From: Ogataea parapolymorpha DL-1
Lineage: Eukaryota > Ascomycota > Pichiomycetes > Pichiales > Pichiaceae
NCBI RefSeq assembly: GCF_000187245.1
Contig: NC_027861.1
Span: 186,001-250,000 of the forward strand
Reading direction: 5' to 3'
Length of the DNA stretch: 64,000 bases
Under the pieces are notes generated by a model, which was given only the letters and a program-made list of their open reading frames with translations, was not told where the DNA came from and searched no databases. The stretch's first letter is position 1. Each line of letters begins with the position of its first letter. The position numbers were made by a program, and so were the translations under genes. Positions 28,485 through 36,975 of the stretch are shown here, piece by piece.

Positions 28485-30437
28485 ATGCCGCCGCATGATA
28501 CGAGTCTAGATCCACTATGTCTCATATTTCGTGTCACGTTGCGCTTCTTCAAGTGCCTGGGCTCCTTCCATGTTTTCAAAGACCAAGCGTATTTTGAATC
28601 TATTCGCACATTCGACAAAATCCAACACCTCTCATCGTTACAGTTGCCAGGGGATTACGTTATGGGAAAATTGGGAACACACAAGTTTAGACGGCACCCG
28701 GCACGCCCTGGACAGCTGACCGTTGTGTCCCTTAAATTGCCTTTTATGCCACAAATACGCTTGACCGAACCTCCAAAAACTCCCGAAATTGCTAGTTTTG
28801 AAGATGCTCAAATACTCAGTGCCAAACGTGTAAAGGTGAATGGACCTATGAATTTTAGCACTGTGTATACCGAAGCAGATTATGAACTTGCACTGTCCAC
28901 TTTTAACGACATCGTTAGACATTTCAAAATTCCGAACCAATACCTAATGGAGCCCGCTACGGATTACATTGATTACTTACGCTGCACAATCAAGGAAGCA
29001 CATAAAGCGGAAAATAAACTCTTCAAATTCAGCAGACTCAAAAAGACGTTGTCCCTCAAATCGCTAGGCAAAGACTATTCCAAAATACAGATGTCAAGAG
29101 ACATGAATTTTTTGGCATCCGTGTTCATCATCTCATGTGAAAAAGGTCATCTAATTGAGAAACTAACTCAGGAGCTGGAAAAGTCCGGTATAAAGCCACC
29201 AAAGGATAAAATACAACAACATTTTGATGTTTTCAAAGATCGACTCATGTGTCTCAATAATAATCCAGGGATTTTCTTTGAAGTCTCCACGCCGCTAACA
29301 AACTTTGCTAGGCACTGTTTAGAAACTCGGAACCTCATCTTTACAAACTTTCCTGCTAGCAGGTCGAGTCTGGTTGAATTCTGGACGACATCTTTGAAGG
29401 AATACTCCATGGTATTAGATAAAAAAGACTGGACGAAAGCCAAGATCGACTATTCCTCTGCTAACGACTCAGAACTCCGCAAATTCATTGAAAGCTCACC
29501 GTCGAAGGAAGATCTCGAGTTTACTACAGAAAGTGAAATGGACACCACAGTAGACAAATCAGTAAATCAGGTTCCTCATTTCCCTTTGATGGAAAGCACC
29601 CAAGGCACCTCTTCTCCAATCCAGCGAACTTTACAGCAACAAGCTGAAATTCAGGAGACCTCTATTGATCAATCAACTGATGAGGCCTGTTCACAGTCAT
29701 CAGAAAGCGTTCCATACCTGCTAGAGTCTGACACATCAAGAAATGTTGAAAAATCTCACCACATTGATACTGATAATACGACAGAAGGGTCGGTCATTGA
29801 CTACGAGGAATGCATGTCAAAACAAGACATCTCATATCAATTTGATATAACATCTACCCCATCGAAGTCCCACAAACCATTGAGTGCGGAGCGTGTTGAA
29901 GACTTAGCTTTTACCGAGAAGATTGATAAATTTGAAAAAATGGCCGGTAGATTGTCCGGAGAGAGCGTTCTCATCGAAAGACATGAAAACAGGTACGAAT
30001 CTTCAATGGACGAAACAACGATATTATCTGAAACCGTGCGGTTGCAGAGAATGAAACTTTCTGAGCCGGACATCGAAAAAGACGAAATCTTGCGTAACAC
30101 ACTTCAGCAGCTCAATTTGAAAAGGAAATGTTCGGATCCAGAACTACATGAGTCAAGAAATCTGAGCGTCAAACAACGATTTGGACTTTTCCTTGACAGC
30201 CGATATAGAGAATTATCGAACACATCTGAATTTAGATACCAGATCATCACACCACAAAAACTTTACGAACGCCTTTCTGGATGCGAAGGACGAAATTGGG
30301 ATGCATTGCCCCTGAAGGAGAAAGGTTCATACTATTTTGCATTCAAACGACATTATGCTGAGTTAGTGAACCATGGGGAAAGGTATGATAGGAGACTTGT
30401 CGATTTGGTGGCAGAAGTGTGTTCTGAGTTTGAGTAA
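28485..30437 (+). CDS. Large orphan protein, 650 residues
   Basis: I do not recognise this protein. It starts at the ATG at 28485 (MPPHDTSLDPLCLIF). The N-terminal half (to about 340) looks folded, with mixed helices and hydrophobic residues (YTEADYELALSTFNDIVRHF, MNFLASVFIISCEKGHLIEKL, FFEVSTPLTNFARHCLETRN). Residues about 350-470 are acidic, Ser/Thr/Gln-rich and likely disordered. The last 60 residues are again ordered (RNWDALPLKEKGSYYFAFKRHYAELVNHGERYDRRLVDLVAEV), and their KGSYYFAFKRHY could be a small helical DNA- or protein-binding fold. No membrane segment or signal peptide is evident. It is convergent with IRC21. Confidence 0.75.
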   Translation: MPPHDTSLDPLCLIFRVTLRFFKCLGSFHVFKDQAYFESIRTFDKIQHLSSLQLPGDYVMGKLGTHKFRRHPARPGQLTVVSLKLPFMPQIRLTEPPKTPEIASFEDAQILSAKRVKVNGPMNFSTVYTEADYELALSTFNDIVRHFKIPNQYLMEPATDYIDYLRCTIKEAHKAENKLFKFSRLKKTLSLKSLGKDYSKIQMSRDMNFLASVFIISCEKGHLIEKLTQELEKSGIKPPKDKIQQHFDVFKDRLMCLNNNPGIFFEVSTPLTNFARHCLETRNLIFTNFPASRSSLVEFWTTSLKEYSMVLDKKDWTKAKIDYSSANDSELRKFIESSPSKEDLEFTTESEMDTTVDKSVNQVPHFPLMESTQGTSSPIQRTLQQQAEIQETSIDQSTDEACSQSSESVPYLLESDTSRNVEKSHHIDTDNTTEGSVIDYEECMSKQDISYQFDITSTPSKSHKPLSAERVEDLAFTEKIDKFEKMAGRLSGESVLIERHENRYESSMDETTILSETVRLQRMKLSEPDIEKDEILRNTLQQLNLKRKCSDPELHESRNLSVKQRFGLFLDSRYRELSNTSEFRYQIITPQKLYERLSGCEGRNWDALPLKEKGSYYFAFKRHYAELVNHGERYDRRLVDLVAEVCSEFE

Positions 30438-30475
30438 TGTTATATTTAATGTACAATAATGCGATTAATGCTGTT

Positions 30476-30997
30476 TCAGACCAGAAAACCTATAAAACAA
30501 GCGTCTAGGATCCTTTCGTAGTTCACCCATCTGTGATATTTGTTGAACAGAAATGTCCCGTCTTTTCCTGCACACTTCATTAAAACCTCAACACCTCCAG
30601 GGTGATAATCAAGATACGGTGATAGATTATAGATCTTGTGATTTAGACATATCCAAAAATCATGCTCTTTATTATGTTTGTTCAGCTCCTCCTTTGTCAC
30701 TCGCAATGGAAAATCCCTAGGATCAATGCATCCTTTCATGTTTGAAGTCTTCTTCTTTGTCTCCCAGTCTAATGGCGAATGTCCTGGCTTCAAGCTAATT
30801 TTTCGGCGCGCGTTGGCAGTCATTATACTATCCATTGGCGAAACCGTTGGTGTCACATTAGGCGTCACTGGACCATTAGGGCTCAGGTAGCTTCTCTGAG
30901 GAGCAGCAAGTCTAGCTATGTTTTCACCTCGCTGCTTCTTCAGCTGTTCGAGTTTCTCCTTGGCACTCATGTCAGCCTTCGCCGGCAATGGCGTCAT
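30476..30997 (-). CDS. IRC21: Cytochrome b5-domain protein, Irc21-like
   Basis: A 173-residue soluble protein with a C-terminal cytochrome b5 haem-binding domain. Haem ligands are the His of YHPGG and the His of KYHRWV. The N-terminal 85 residues are low-complexity (repeated TPNVTPTVSP), then KPGHSPLDWE, a stretch shared with Irc21 and with the N-terminal part of the human b5/b5-reductase fusion CYB5R4. No membrane anchor is present. The electron donor is unknown; an MCR1-type b5 reductase is encoded elsewhere in this window. It lies 41 bases after CIN2 on the same strand. Confidence 0.88.
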   Translation of the reverse strand: MTPLPAKADMSAKEKLEQLKKQRGENIARLAAPQRSYLSPNGPVTPNVTPTVSPMDSIMTANARRKISLKPGHSPLDWETKKKTSNMKGCIDPRDFPLRVTKEELNKHNKEHDFWICLNHKIYNLSPYLDYHPGGVEVLMKCAGKDGTFLFNKYHRWVNYERILDACFIGFLV

Positions 30998-31038
30998 GAT
31001 TGGAATTGATAGAAAAATATTCGGGATCCAACACAGCC

Positions 31039-31869
31039 TTATATTATGGATTTGATTAGGCTGGGGAGCGATTCGAGCTGGATTTCAGCAATTTCCGTTT
31101 CGTTCACCAGCTTGTCCACCATTGCGTAATTCAGACGCTCTTTTGAAGGCTCATTGAAGTCATCTATTTCAACATTGCGACTGTTAACGAATTTGATGGA
31201 CGTCGATTCTTCGATAATGATTTTGTTGAGCGTGCTCTCGATCTGAATGTCAAGGTAAACACCCTTAGACTTATGTAGTCTCATCTGGTGAGCTCTTCCA
31301 ATTATGATACAATTCGTCAGCTCTTCTGCGTACAGAAACGACTCAGAATGTATCACGAATGCCGAATTGTGACAGTTTTTCAAAGTAATAGCTCCGGCAG
31401 CCATATTTGTCGGAATTACTATCACCGAATTCTTGATCTCAGAAAGAAACACACCCTGATGTGCCTTTTCTATAATGCACTTAGCTCCATCTTTCTCACT
31501 GATAGTCGGGGTGCCAAAAGTTGAAGGCTGTGAAGACTCGACGTAGGACGATCTATTGTCTCGGCCTGGTTTATAGCTGAACTTGAACTTCTTATTATTG
31601 AAGGTGCGTTTCTTGTCATCGAGAGACAATACCCAGGAGTCGATTGTGCTAGTGATTCTTTTTAAATCGTACTGAGGTATGCCTCCAGTCTCATATACCT
31701 TGGTCACCCATTGTTTGAACTTATTGATATCGTCCCTGATCAATTTCCAATCAGTATTGACATCTGCATTGTCTATTTGCTTTTCTATTACTACCGGTTA
31801 GTTCCGCGAAATGGATCACTTACATTTGCTTTGCTCGTGAAATTTGTCCAGAACTTCTTTGGCACTCAT
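31039..31869 (-). CDS. CIN2: Tubulin-folding cofactor C (spliced)
   Basis: A GTPase-activating factor for tubulin in the alpha/beta-tubulin folding route. Exon 1 (31869-31824) encodes MSAKEVLDKFHEQSK, and exon 2 (31790-31039) continues through a helical N-terminal segment (WKLIRDDINKFKQWVTKVYE) to a TBCC beta-helix domain. The arginine-finger motif is present as HQMRLH, inside GRAHQMRLHKSKGVYLDI. The predicted protein has 265 residues. Exon 2 alone has no ATG before the conserved region. The ATG is only 19 bases downstream of the MUN/C2 gene's stop on the same strand, so its promoter must overlap that gene or the two are co-transcribed. Confidence 0.85.
31791..31823 (-). other. CIN2: CIN2 intron, 33 nt
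   Basis: Donor GTAAGT, branch AACTAAC and acceptor TAG, with the branch adenosine 7 bases from the intron end. The product reads SK-L-IEKQIDNADV across the junction. A TAG six bases later would create a stop; one 18 bases later (51-nt intron) is also open. 33 is preferred as the first AG after the branch. Confidence 0.75.
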
Positions 31870-31888
31870 AATCTATTATATTGAATAT

Positions 31889-34800
31889 TTAAATTGGACT
31901 ATTTAATCTGCTGGATCTTTTTGATCCCTTTTTTTCTCCGGCTATTATATCATTTGTCAGTCGATCGTATTCTTCCATGCTTCGGCAAATATACTCAATG
32001 GATCTAGGGCCGTCTCTCGCAAACATTAGTCTCAAAAAGATTTCTCTCATAGTGAAGGCAAGGTTTTCCATTTGCAGATTTGTCTCTTCTTCCAATAAGT
32101 CATTGCGTCTCTTCTTGGTGCTTTGACGTACTATGGACCTGGACACACCAACATTGGTACCAGAAAGTCCGAATTGAAACCGTAACAAGCTCTCACATCT
32201 ATCAACGCATAATTTGTACTCTTTTTGTATGTCAGATAGAGTCAGATGGTATAGAGAGCGTAATTTCAGGAATCCATAAAAATCCACGGTCAACAGCGAG
32301 TTGTGTTTCTCGGAAGGTAAATGGGAACAAACCACAGCAAACAGTTTATAGACCCAGGAAACAACTCGCTCAAAATCGTCTGCTGCAAGTGTTTTTGGTG
32401 ACACAGGTGCAGTACCCATTGATTCCATCATTGAGCATATATCATCATGTTTGCTTCGTATCTTTCTGAGATATGCAGGTGAGGGTATGACTAGATCAGT
32501 GGCATAACGCACTATCTGAGACCAAATATAAACCATCAAATCATCGATAGCTAAGCAATCCAAAACGGGCTTCAGCTGAGACACCTTTATATCAATCTGG
32601 TCACAAATTTCGACTACGCTCTTATCTATTATCTGGTCAGGGTTATGTTCTGCTTTGAGAAAATCACCAATCTTATATGTTTCCTGGTTCGTTGCTTTCA
32701 TTTCTAATAGGGCAGCTTTGGTGAACAGACTCTTGATTCTCTCACAAATATCTAAACTTAGGAAGGGTATTATTCTTTGGGTTGACGCAATCAATCTAGC
32801 TCGGGTCATCCCGCTCAAATGCAGAGGGTCAGGCATTATATTCTCATGCCAGTAGGACCATTTTAAACTAATAAGGTTGCTATTTGTTAATGTGAGAGTC
32901 TTTTCGGTTCCAACATTCGTGGAGTGTAAATCTAAGTCATATGCAAATTTGGCGACCACATTATTGTTGGCAACCAGCTCAAATCTTATTATTTGCGAGC
33001 CTTCATTATCAATGATCGCAGAAAACTCTTCTTGCCATTGAGGGAACCAGTCACCCCGAATGGCTCTGGTTCTTTGATTAAGACAGCCAGAGATCTGTAC
33101 GTAAGAAGTAGGTGCAAATGTACCATTCAAAATCTCTGCACTCATGACCTTCAAAACAACGAATCTGCTGCCTTTTTTTGTCTCTGACAATTCCATTACG
33201 GAAGACATGGTTTCAATTATATCGTCGCTGAATATGTCGTCCAGTTTTTGGAGTATGGCGTATAGGTTGTTTATCTTCACGTAGCACACTGGGCTCACAG
33301 AAGACGCATTTGTTTCCTGAAGCTGAGATATGATATCTCGAGTACAATGCTCAGTATATTCATTCAAAACGTTAGAGATGGTTCCATACACCAGTGTAAA
33401 AAGACTGGCATTTTGTAATTTGTCTGTCCATTTCAATTGCTCCACTTTGGACAGATAACGAAGGAATACGTTGAAAAGTGAATAGATGTTTTTGCTGTAA
33501 TACGAACCCTTGAATGCGTAGGTCTCTGTCTGTAGTATTGCGGAAGCTTCCTCGATCATAGCCAAGCACCAATCCTGACACTGTGAGTAATAGTCAGGAT
33601 AGAAGTACGGCTCCACAATTTTGGAGTAGTCTTGTAAAGGAAATAGGGCTAAGTCCCGAATTCGGATCATACATGACAGAATGATCTTCATATTTTCGGT
33701 GTCAGTGGGCGTCTTGTATTTTCTGATCCATTTCCCGGAGGCATCCATTATGGTTTCGGTGACAAGTGAGCTTACCATTCTCTTAGCATCGGTAAGAGCT
33801 CTTTTTGCAAGATCGTACTTAATAGTCCAAAAATCCCACAAAGTATCATACTGCAATGGTATCTTATCTGACAAATACTGTAAATCTTTCAACACATAAT
33901 TTAGCAGCATTGAAACGTTCTCCAGTGTGATCGGGTCTTTTTCAATATTGGATATCATTGCTTTATAGCGCTGTTTGGATAAAATCGGAAAATGTTGCGT
34001 AATCATCAATTTGGTGTGCTCTGGAATCCCAAAGAAGCTTGTGCGGTGAACCTCCTTAAGGTTGGCAACGATTTCATTCAAAGTAGTAGGATTAAATAGC
34101 TCATTCATAAGGGGGGTCACTCTTTGCACGATCGGGGTATTCAAACTCTCTGTGATGCCAATTTGCGACTTGATAGGGATGGGCCATATTTCTGGCTTGA
34201 ATGGAAGTCCGCTGAAATCCAGTAAGGTTCTTGCAAGCTTCAACGCGTCGTCTTTGTCAATGTAATCACGTCTTCTAAGGTAAGCTCTGATGACCGACAT
34301 AAAAACCTCGTAGCCATCAAGCTGCCAAACAAACATGCAATCCTTAATGATCTCCTGGCAGACAGGGCACATTGTTGAACCACTCATAAAAACGTCAAGC
34401 ACCGAATTAAATGTCTGGTACCGGTTTTTCGGACTCACAGCGCGTGGAAAAGATTTACTTATGTTAAAGTGAATTCGCTCTTGTTGAAACCTGTCCAAAG
34501 CTTTGCGAAAAAAGAGCGTCTTACCTTGAAGCCATTCACGATAGTCGCCCGGATCAGAAAAGTCAGACTCCTTGAAATGACGTTTTGTGTCCGTTATCTC
34601 CAATTCGTATATGATGTCGACTTCACGGCACTCACCTTTCAAAGCCAGAACACGATTATTTAAATGCACAAACTCGACGCCGTACACCCTGGAGATAACC
34701 TCAAATTTTGGTAAATCTTGGATCTTCATTTGAGGATAAAATTTCTTAGCGCAAACCTCATTCCTGTGGGCTATGAGAATGTCCTTCTGCTGACTAGACG

Positions 34801-35326
34801 ACTTCAAAATCAGTAGGTAGTCAATAAATCGAGCAAGGTAAACGAGATGAACAGCTGCATTGGACGGATCTCTCGAGTGAATTTCCTTCGCTGCCACCAT
34901 CTGAAAATCGTTGACCAGTTTGTTAATATCCTGCTCCTCCGTATTATACAAGTTCCTGAATGTTAGCAGCATTGAGATAAATGTTTCCTCTTCATCGGTG
35001 CTCATACCCAAATCTTTTATCTCTGTATCATAGCCGTTAGCGAGTGAGTCTAGTTTGTTTACCAGCTCAATGAAAAACGTTTCGGGCTTCTCGTTAGGAG
35101 CACGTGAGCGGTATAGTATTCCCTTTTTAGAGTTTTTTGACTCCCTGGAACCTCTTGAGCTTTTTGAGCCGCTAGAGCTGGTGGATTGATCAGAAACTCT
35201 CCTTTTCACATCCATCGCAGAAATCCCCACAATTTCGGCAATACTATGACTCAGGAATTGAGGGTCGCTCTTATACATCAAGTAGACTGCTTTTATGAGT
35301 GGGTCGAGTGATGCGATAGCATCCAT
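31889..35326 (-). CDS. Munc13-like MUN/C2-domain protein
   Basis: A 1145-residue protein of the fungal Unc13/Munc13-like family (S. pombe Ync13/Git1 type), thought to help vesicle tethering or cell-wall delivery. S. cerevisiae has no clear counterpart. The ATG at 35326 (MDAIASLDPLIKAVY) is used; an in-frame TTG lies just upstream. A Ser-rich linker near 45-75 is followed by a long helical MUN-type region. A C2-like beta domain lies at about 720-830 (VLKVMSAEILNGTFAPTSYVQISG, then RGDWFPQWQEEF). It sits between two Munc13-homology-like helical blocks (MHD1 before, MHD2 near 995-1040). The calcium-binding aspartates usual in C2 loops are not obvious, so calcium binding is doubtful. Confidence 0.8.
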   Translation of the reverse strand: MDAIASLDPLIKAVYLMYKSDPQFLSHSIAEIVGISAMDVKRRVSDQSTSSSGSKSSRGSRESKNSKKGILYRSRAPNEKPETFFIELVNKLDSLANGYDTEIKDLGMSTDEEETFISMLLTFRNLYNTEEQDINKLVNDFQMVAAKEIHSRDPSNAAVHLVYLARFIDYLLILKSSSQQKDILIAHRNEVCAKKFYPQMKIQDLPKFEVISRVYGVEFVHLNNRVLALKGECREVDIIYELEITDTKRHFKESDFSDPGDYREWLQGKTLFFRKALDRFQQERIHFNISKSFPRAVSPKNRYQTFNSVLDVFMSGSTMCPVCQEIIKDCMFVWQLDGYEVFMSVIRAYLRRRDYIDKDDALKLARTLLDFSGLPFKPEIWPIPIKSQIGITESLNTPIVQRVTPLMNELFNPTTLNEIVANLKEVHRTSFFGIPEHTKLMITQHFPILSKQRYKAMISNIEKDPITLENVSMLLNYVLKDLQYLSDKIPLQYDTLWDFWTIKYDLAKRALTDAKRMVSSLVTETIMDASGKWIRKYKTPTDTENMKIILSCMIRIRDLALFPLQDYSKIVEPYFYPDYYSQCQDWCLAMIEEASAILQTETYAFKGSYYSKNIYSLFNVFLRYLSKVEQLKWTDKLQNASLFTLVYGTISNVLNEYTEHCTRDIISQLQETNASSVSPVCYVKINNLYAILQKLDDIFSDDIIETMSSVMELSETKKGSRFVVLKVMSAEILNGTFAPTSYVQISGCLNQRTRAIRGDWFPQWQEEFSAIIDNEGSQIIRFELVANNNVVAKFAYDLDLHSTNVGTEKTLTLTNSNLISLKWSYWHENIMPDPLHLSGMTRARLIASTQRIIPFLSLDICERIKSLFTKAALLEMKATNQETYKIGDFLKAEHNPDQIIDKSVVEICDQIDIKVSQLKPVLDCLAIDDLMVYIWSQIVRYATDLVIPSPAYLRKIRSKHDDICSMMESMGTAPVSPKTLAADDFERVVSWVYKLFAVVCSHLPSEKHNSLLTVDFYGFLKLRSLYHLTLSDIQKEYKLCVDRCESLLRFQFGLSGTNVGVSRSIVRQSTKKRRNDLLEEETNLQMENLAFTMREIFLRLMFARDGPRSIEYICRSMEEYDRLTNDIIAGEKKGSKRSSRLNSPI

Positions 35327-35646
35327 AAGGTTCAAGTGTATCTAAATTCAGGAACAAGAATGTACATATTTTTTCAGGCTGAACATATGCAACTACTTTT
35401 TGTACATTGTTAGCCACAGAGGCGGTGCAGAAGAGGAATGGAGAGATCCTTAGCTCGGTCGTAGCTAGCAGCTTAATTTCGGTTCTTACATTGGCAAGAC
35501 ATCAACAGCTGGCTTTGGATTTTGTACTTTTCGGTTCAGAGAGTCAAAACGAAATCAATCGTAAAGACCCTGCCTTTTCTTAAGCCAGATTTGGATGTAA
35601 ATATTTTTGATAATAATATTGTTCAATAAATATTGATAGTATATCA
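35327..35646. other. Divergent intergenic region, no gene seen
   Basis: A 320-base gap between the MUN/C2 gene and the zinc-finger gene. It is AT-rich near the right end, with TATA-like stretches. No tRNA or coding frame is apparent. Confidence 0.6.
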
Positions 35647-36843
35647 ATGTCCTCTTCGAGCGATGTTCCTAAGCGACGCCGAACCGCGAACGGTCATAAA
35701 AATGACCACCAAGCACTTGACAACCAGGTCAACGAATACCTCAATGATATGAACTACGTTGACGATGTGCAGAATGACGTCCGAATACACAATTTTGGCG
35801 TTGATTTATCGTCTCTCAACAACGAAGACTTCCACATAGATCCTTCTATTGCCAACGAAGATACCAAACAGCAAGTTCAGGAAAACATTAATGCGGCTGC
35901 AGCGGCGGTGGTAGCGTACCAAGAGACTCGGCGAGCTATCGATGATAAACAATCAGATAAGTCGTCACACATTAACGAAAACAACTCGTTCCGTCTTTTG
36001 GAAGTTCCCGAGAATGTCGACCCTAAGAAGATGTGCCGGTTTTGTGGTAAGACTTTTGCTCACCCGGGGTCCCTCGGGAGACACTTGGACAACCGCAAAG
36101 GGTCTCCAATGCATCCAGCAGACCAAATCGAACGAATTCGCTCCAATGTCGCTAGACGCGGTAATCCTGAGGAAGTTCGCGCGCGCCGGGCAGAACGGGC
36201 CCGTCTGTACAATAGGAGAGACTACGTGAAGTTGAAAAATAGAGAAAGACGACGAACACAAAGCAAGATTTACAGAGTAAGGGAGAATGCACAGTTACAA
36301 TTCTATAAGAGCATAAGCACCCCTTCTTTGACTGCACATCCTTCGTTTCCACGTATGGTGTTATTTTTCCTTACTCCTAAAGATTGGCCTCATGATCCTC
36401 CAACTTTTCAAACGCATGAGACCTTGATCATGCACCTCGACTCAGATCCCGAATTACGCAAGCGCCTACCGTACTTATCGGCCAATTTGGGGATTGATGA
36501 TTACAAAGAGAAACTGAAAACCGCATACGAGAACTGGATGACTCTGTCCAACGAAGCGAAAAAAGAGATGTGGAGCCGAGAACAGCGTCTGTGCGCTCAG
36601 GACGCATTAGGTAGTCTAAGTCTGTTTGATTTTGCAGTCAGAGAGAAGTGGGCTCATAAGCTGACCAACGATAAGAAACAGGAGATAATTCAGAGCAACA
36701 AGTCAGAGAGTATGGGCTCTCCAAATTACAATGATTCCTCTGATTCTGATTCCAGTCGAGATGTGAAGAATACTATATGCCCTGATGAATTTGCGGCGGT
36801 GGCGGCTGCAGCGGCAGCTGTCGTCAACACTCATGATGAGTGA
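35647..36843 (+). CDS. Single C2H2 zinc-finger protein with polyalanine tracts
   Basis: A 398-residue probable nuclear protein. One C2H2 finger is seen near 132-157 (CRFCGKTFAHPGSLGRHLDNRKGSPMH). A strongly basic helix follows (RARRAERARLYNRRDYVKLKNRERRR, about 175-205), which could bind DNA or RNA. A well-conserved-looking segment at about 235-320 (FPRMVLFFLTPKDWPHDPPTF, then LPYLSANLGIDDYKEKLKTAYENWMTLSNEAKKEMW) has no family I know. Polyalanine followed by VV occurs near residue 83 and again at the C-terminus (EFAAVAAAAAAVV). The start MSSSSDVPKRRRTANG includes a likely nuclear signal. Targets and role are unknown. Confidence 0.8.
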   Translation: MSSSSDVPKRRRTANGHKNDHQALDNQVNEYLNDMNYVDDVQNDVRIHNFGVDLSSLNNEDFHIDPSIANEDTKQQVQENINAAAAAVVAYQETRRAIDDKQSDKSSHINENNSFRLLEVPENVDPKKMCRFCGKTFAHPGSLGRHLDNRKGSPMHPADQIERIRSNVARRGNPEEVRARRAERARLYNRRDYVKLKNRERRRTQSKIYRVRENAQLQFYKSISTPSLTAHPSFPRMVLFFLTPKDWPHDPPTFQTHETLIMHLDSDPELRKRLPYLSANLGIDDYKEKLKTAYENWMTLSNEAKKEMWSREQRLCAQDALGSLSLFDFAVREKWAHKLTNDKKQEIIQSNKSESMGSPNYNDSSDSDSSRDVKNTICPDEFAAVAAAAAAVVNTHDE

Positions 36844-36975
36844 GAGCGCATATTGTATAATAAACCTATAAGTGTATATATATATATCTATAATATTTTT
36901 CAGGCTGTGTACTTCTCTCAAGTATCGGAGGCTATTTCATTAAATCTGTGTTAGTGGAGAATTATTCCTTACAAA

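Noticed and set aside
31785..31823. 39-nt version of the CIN2 intron
   Set aside because: Using the second TAG makes a TAA stop at the junction.
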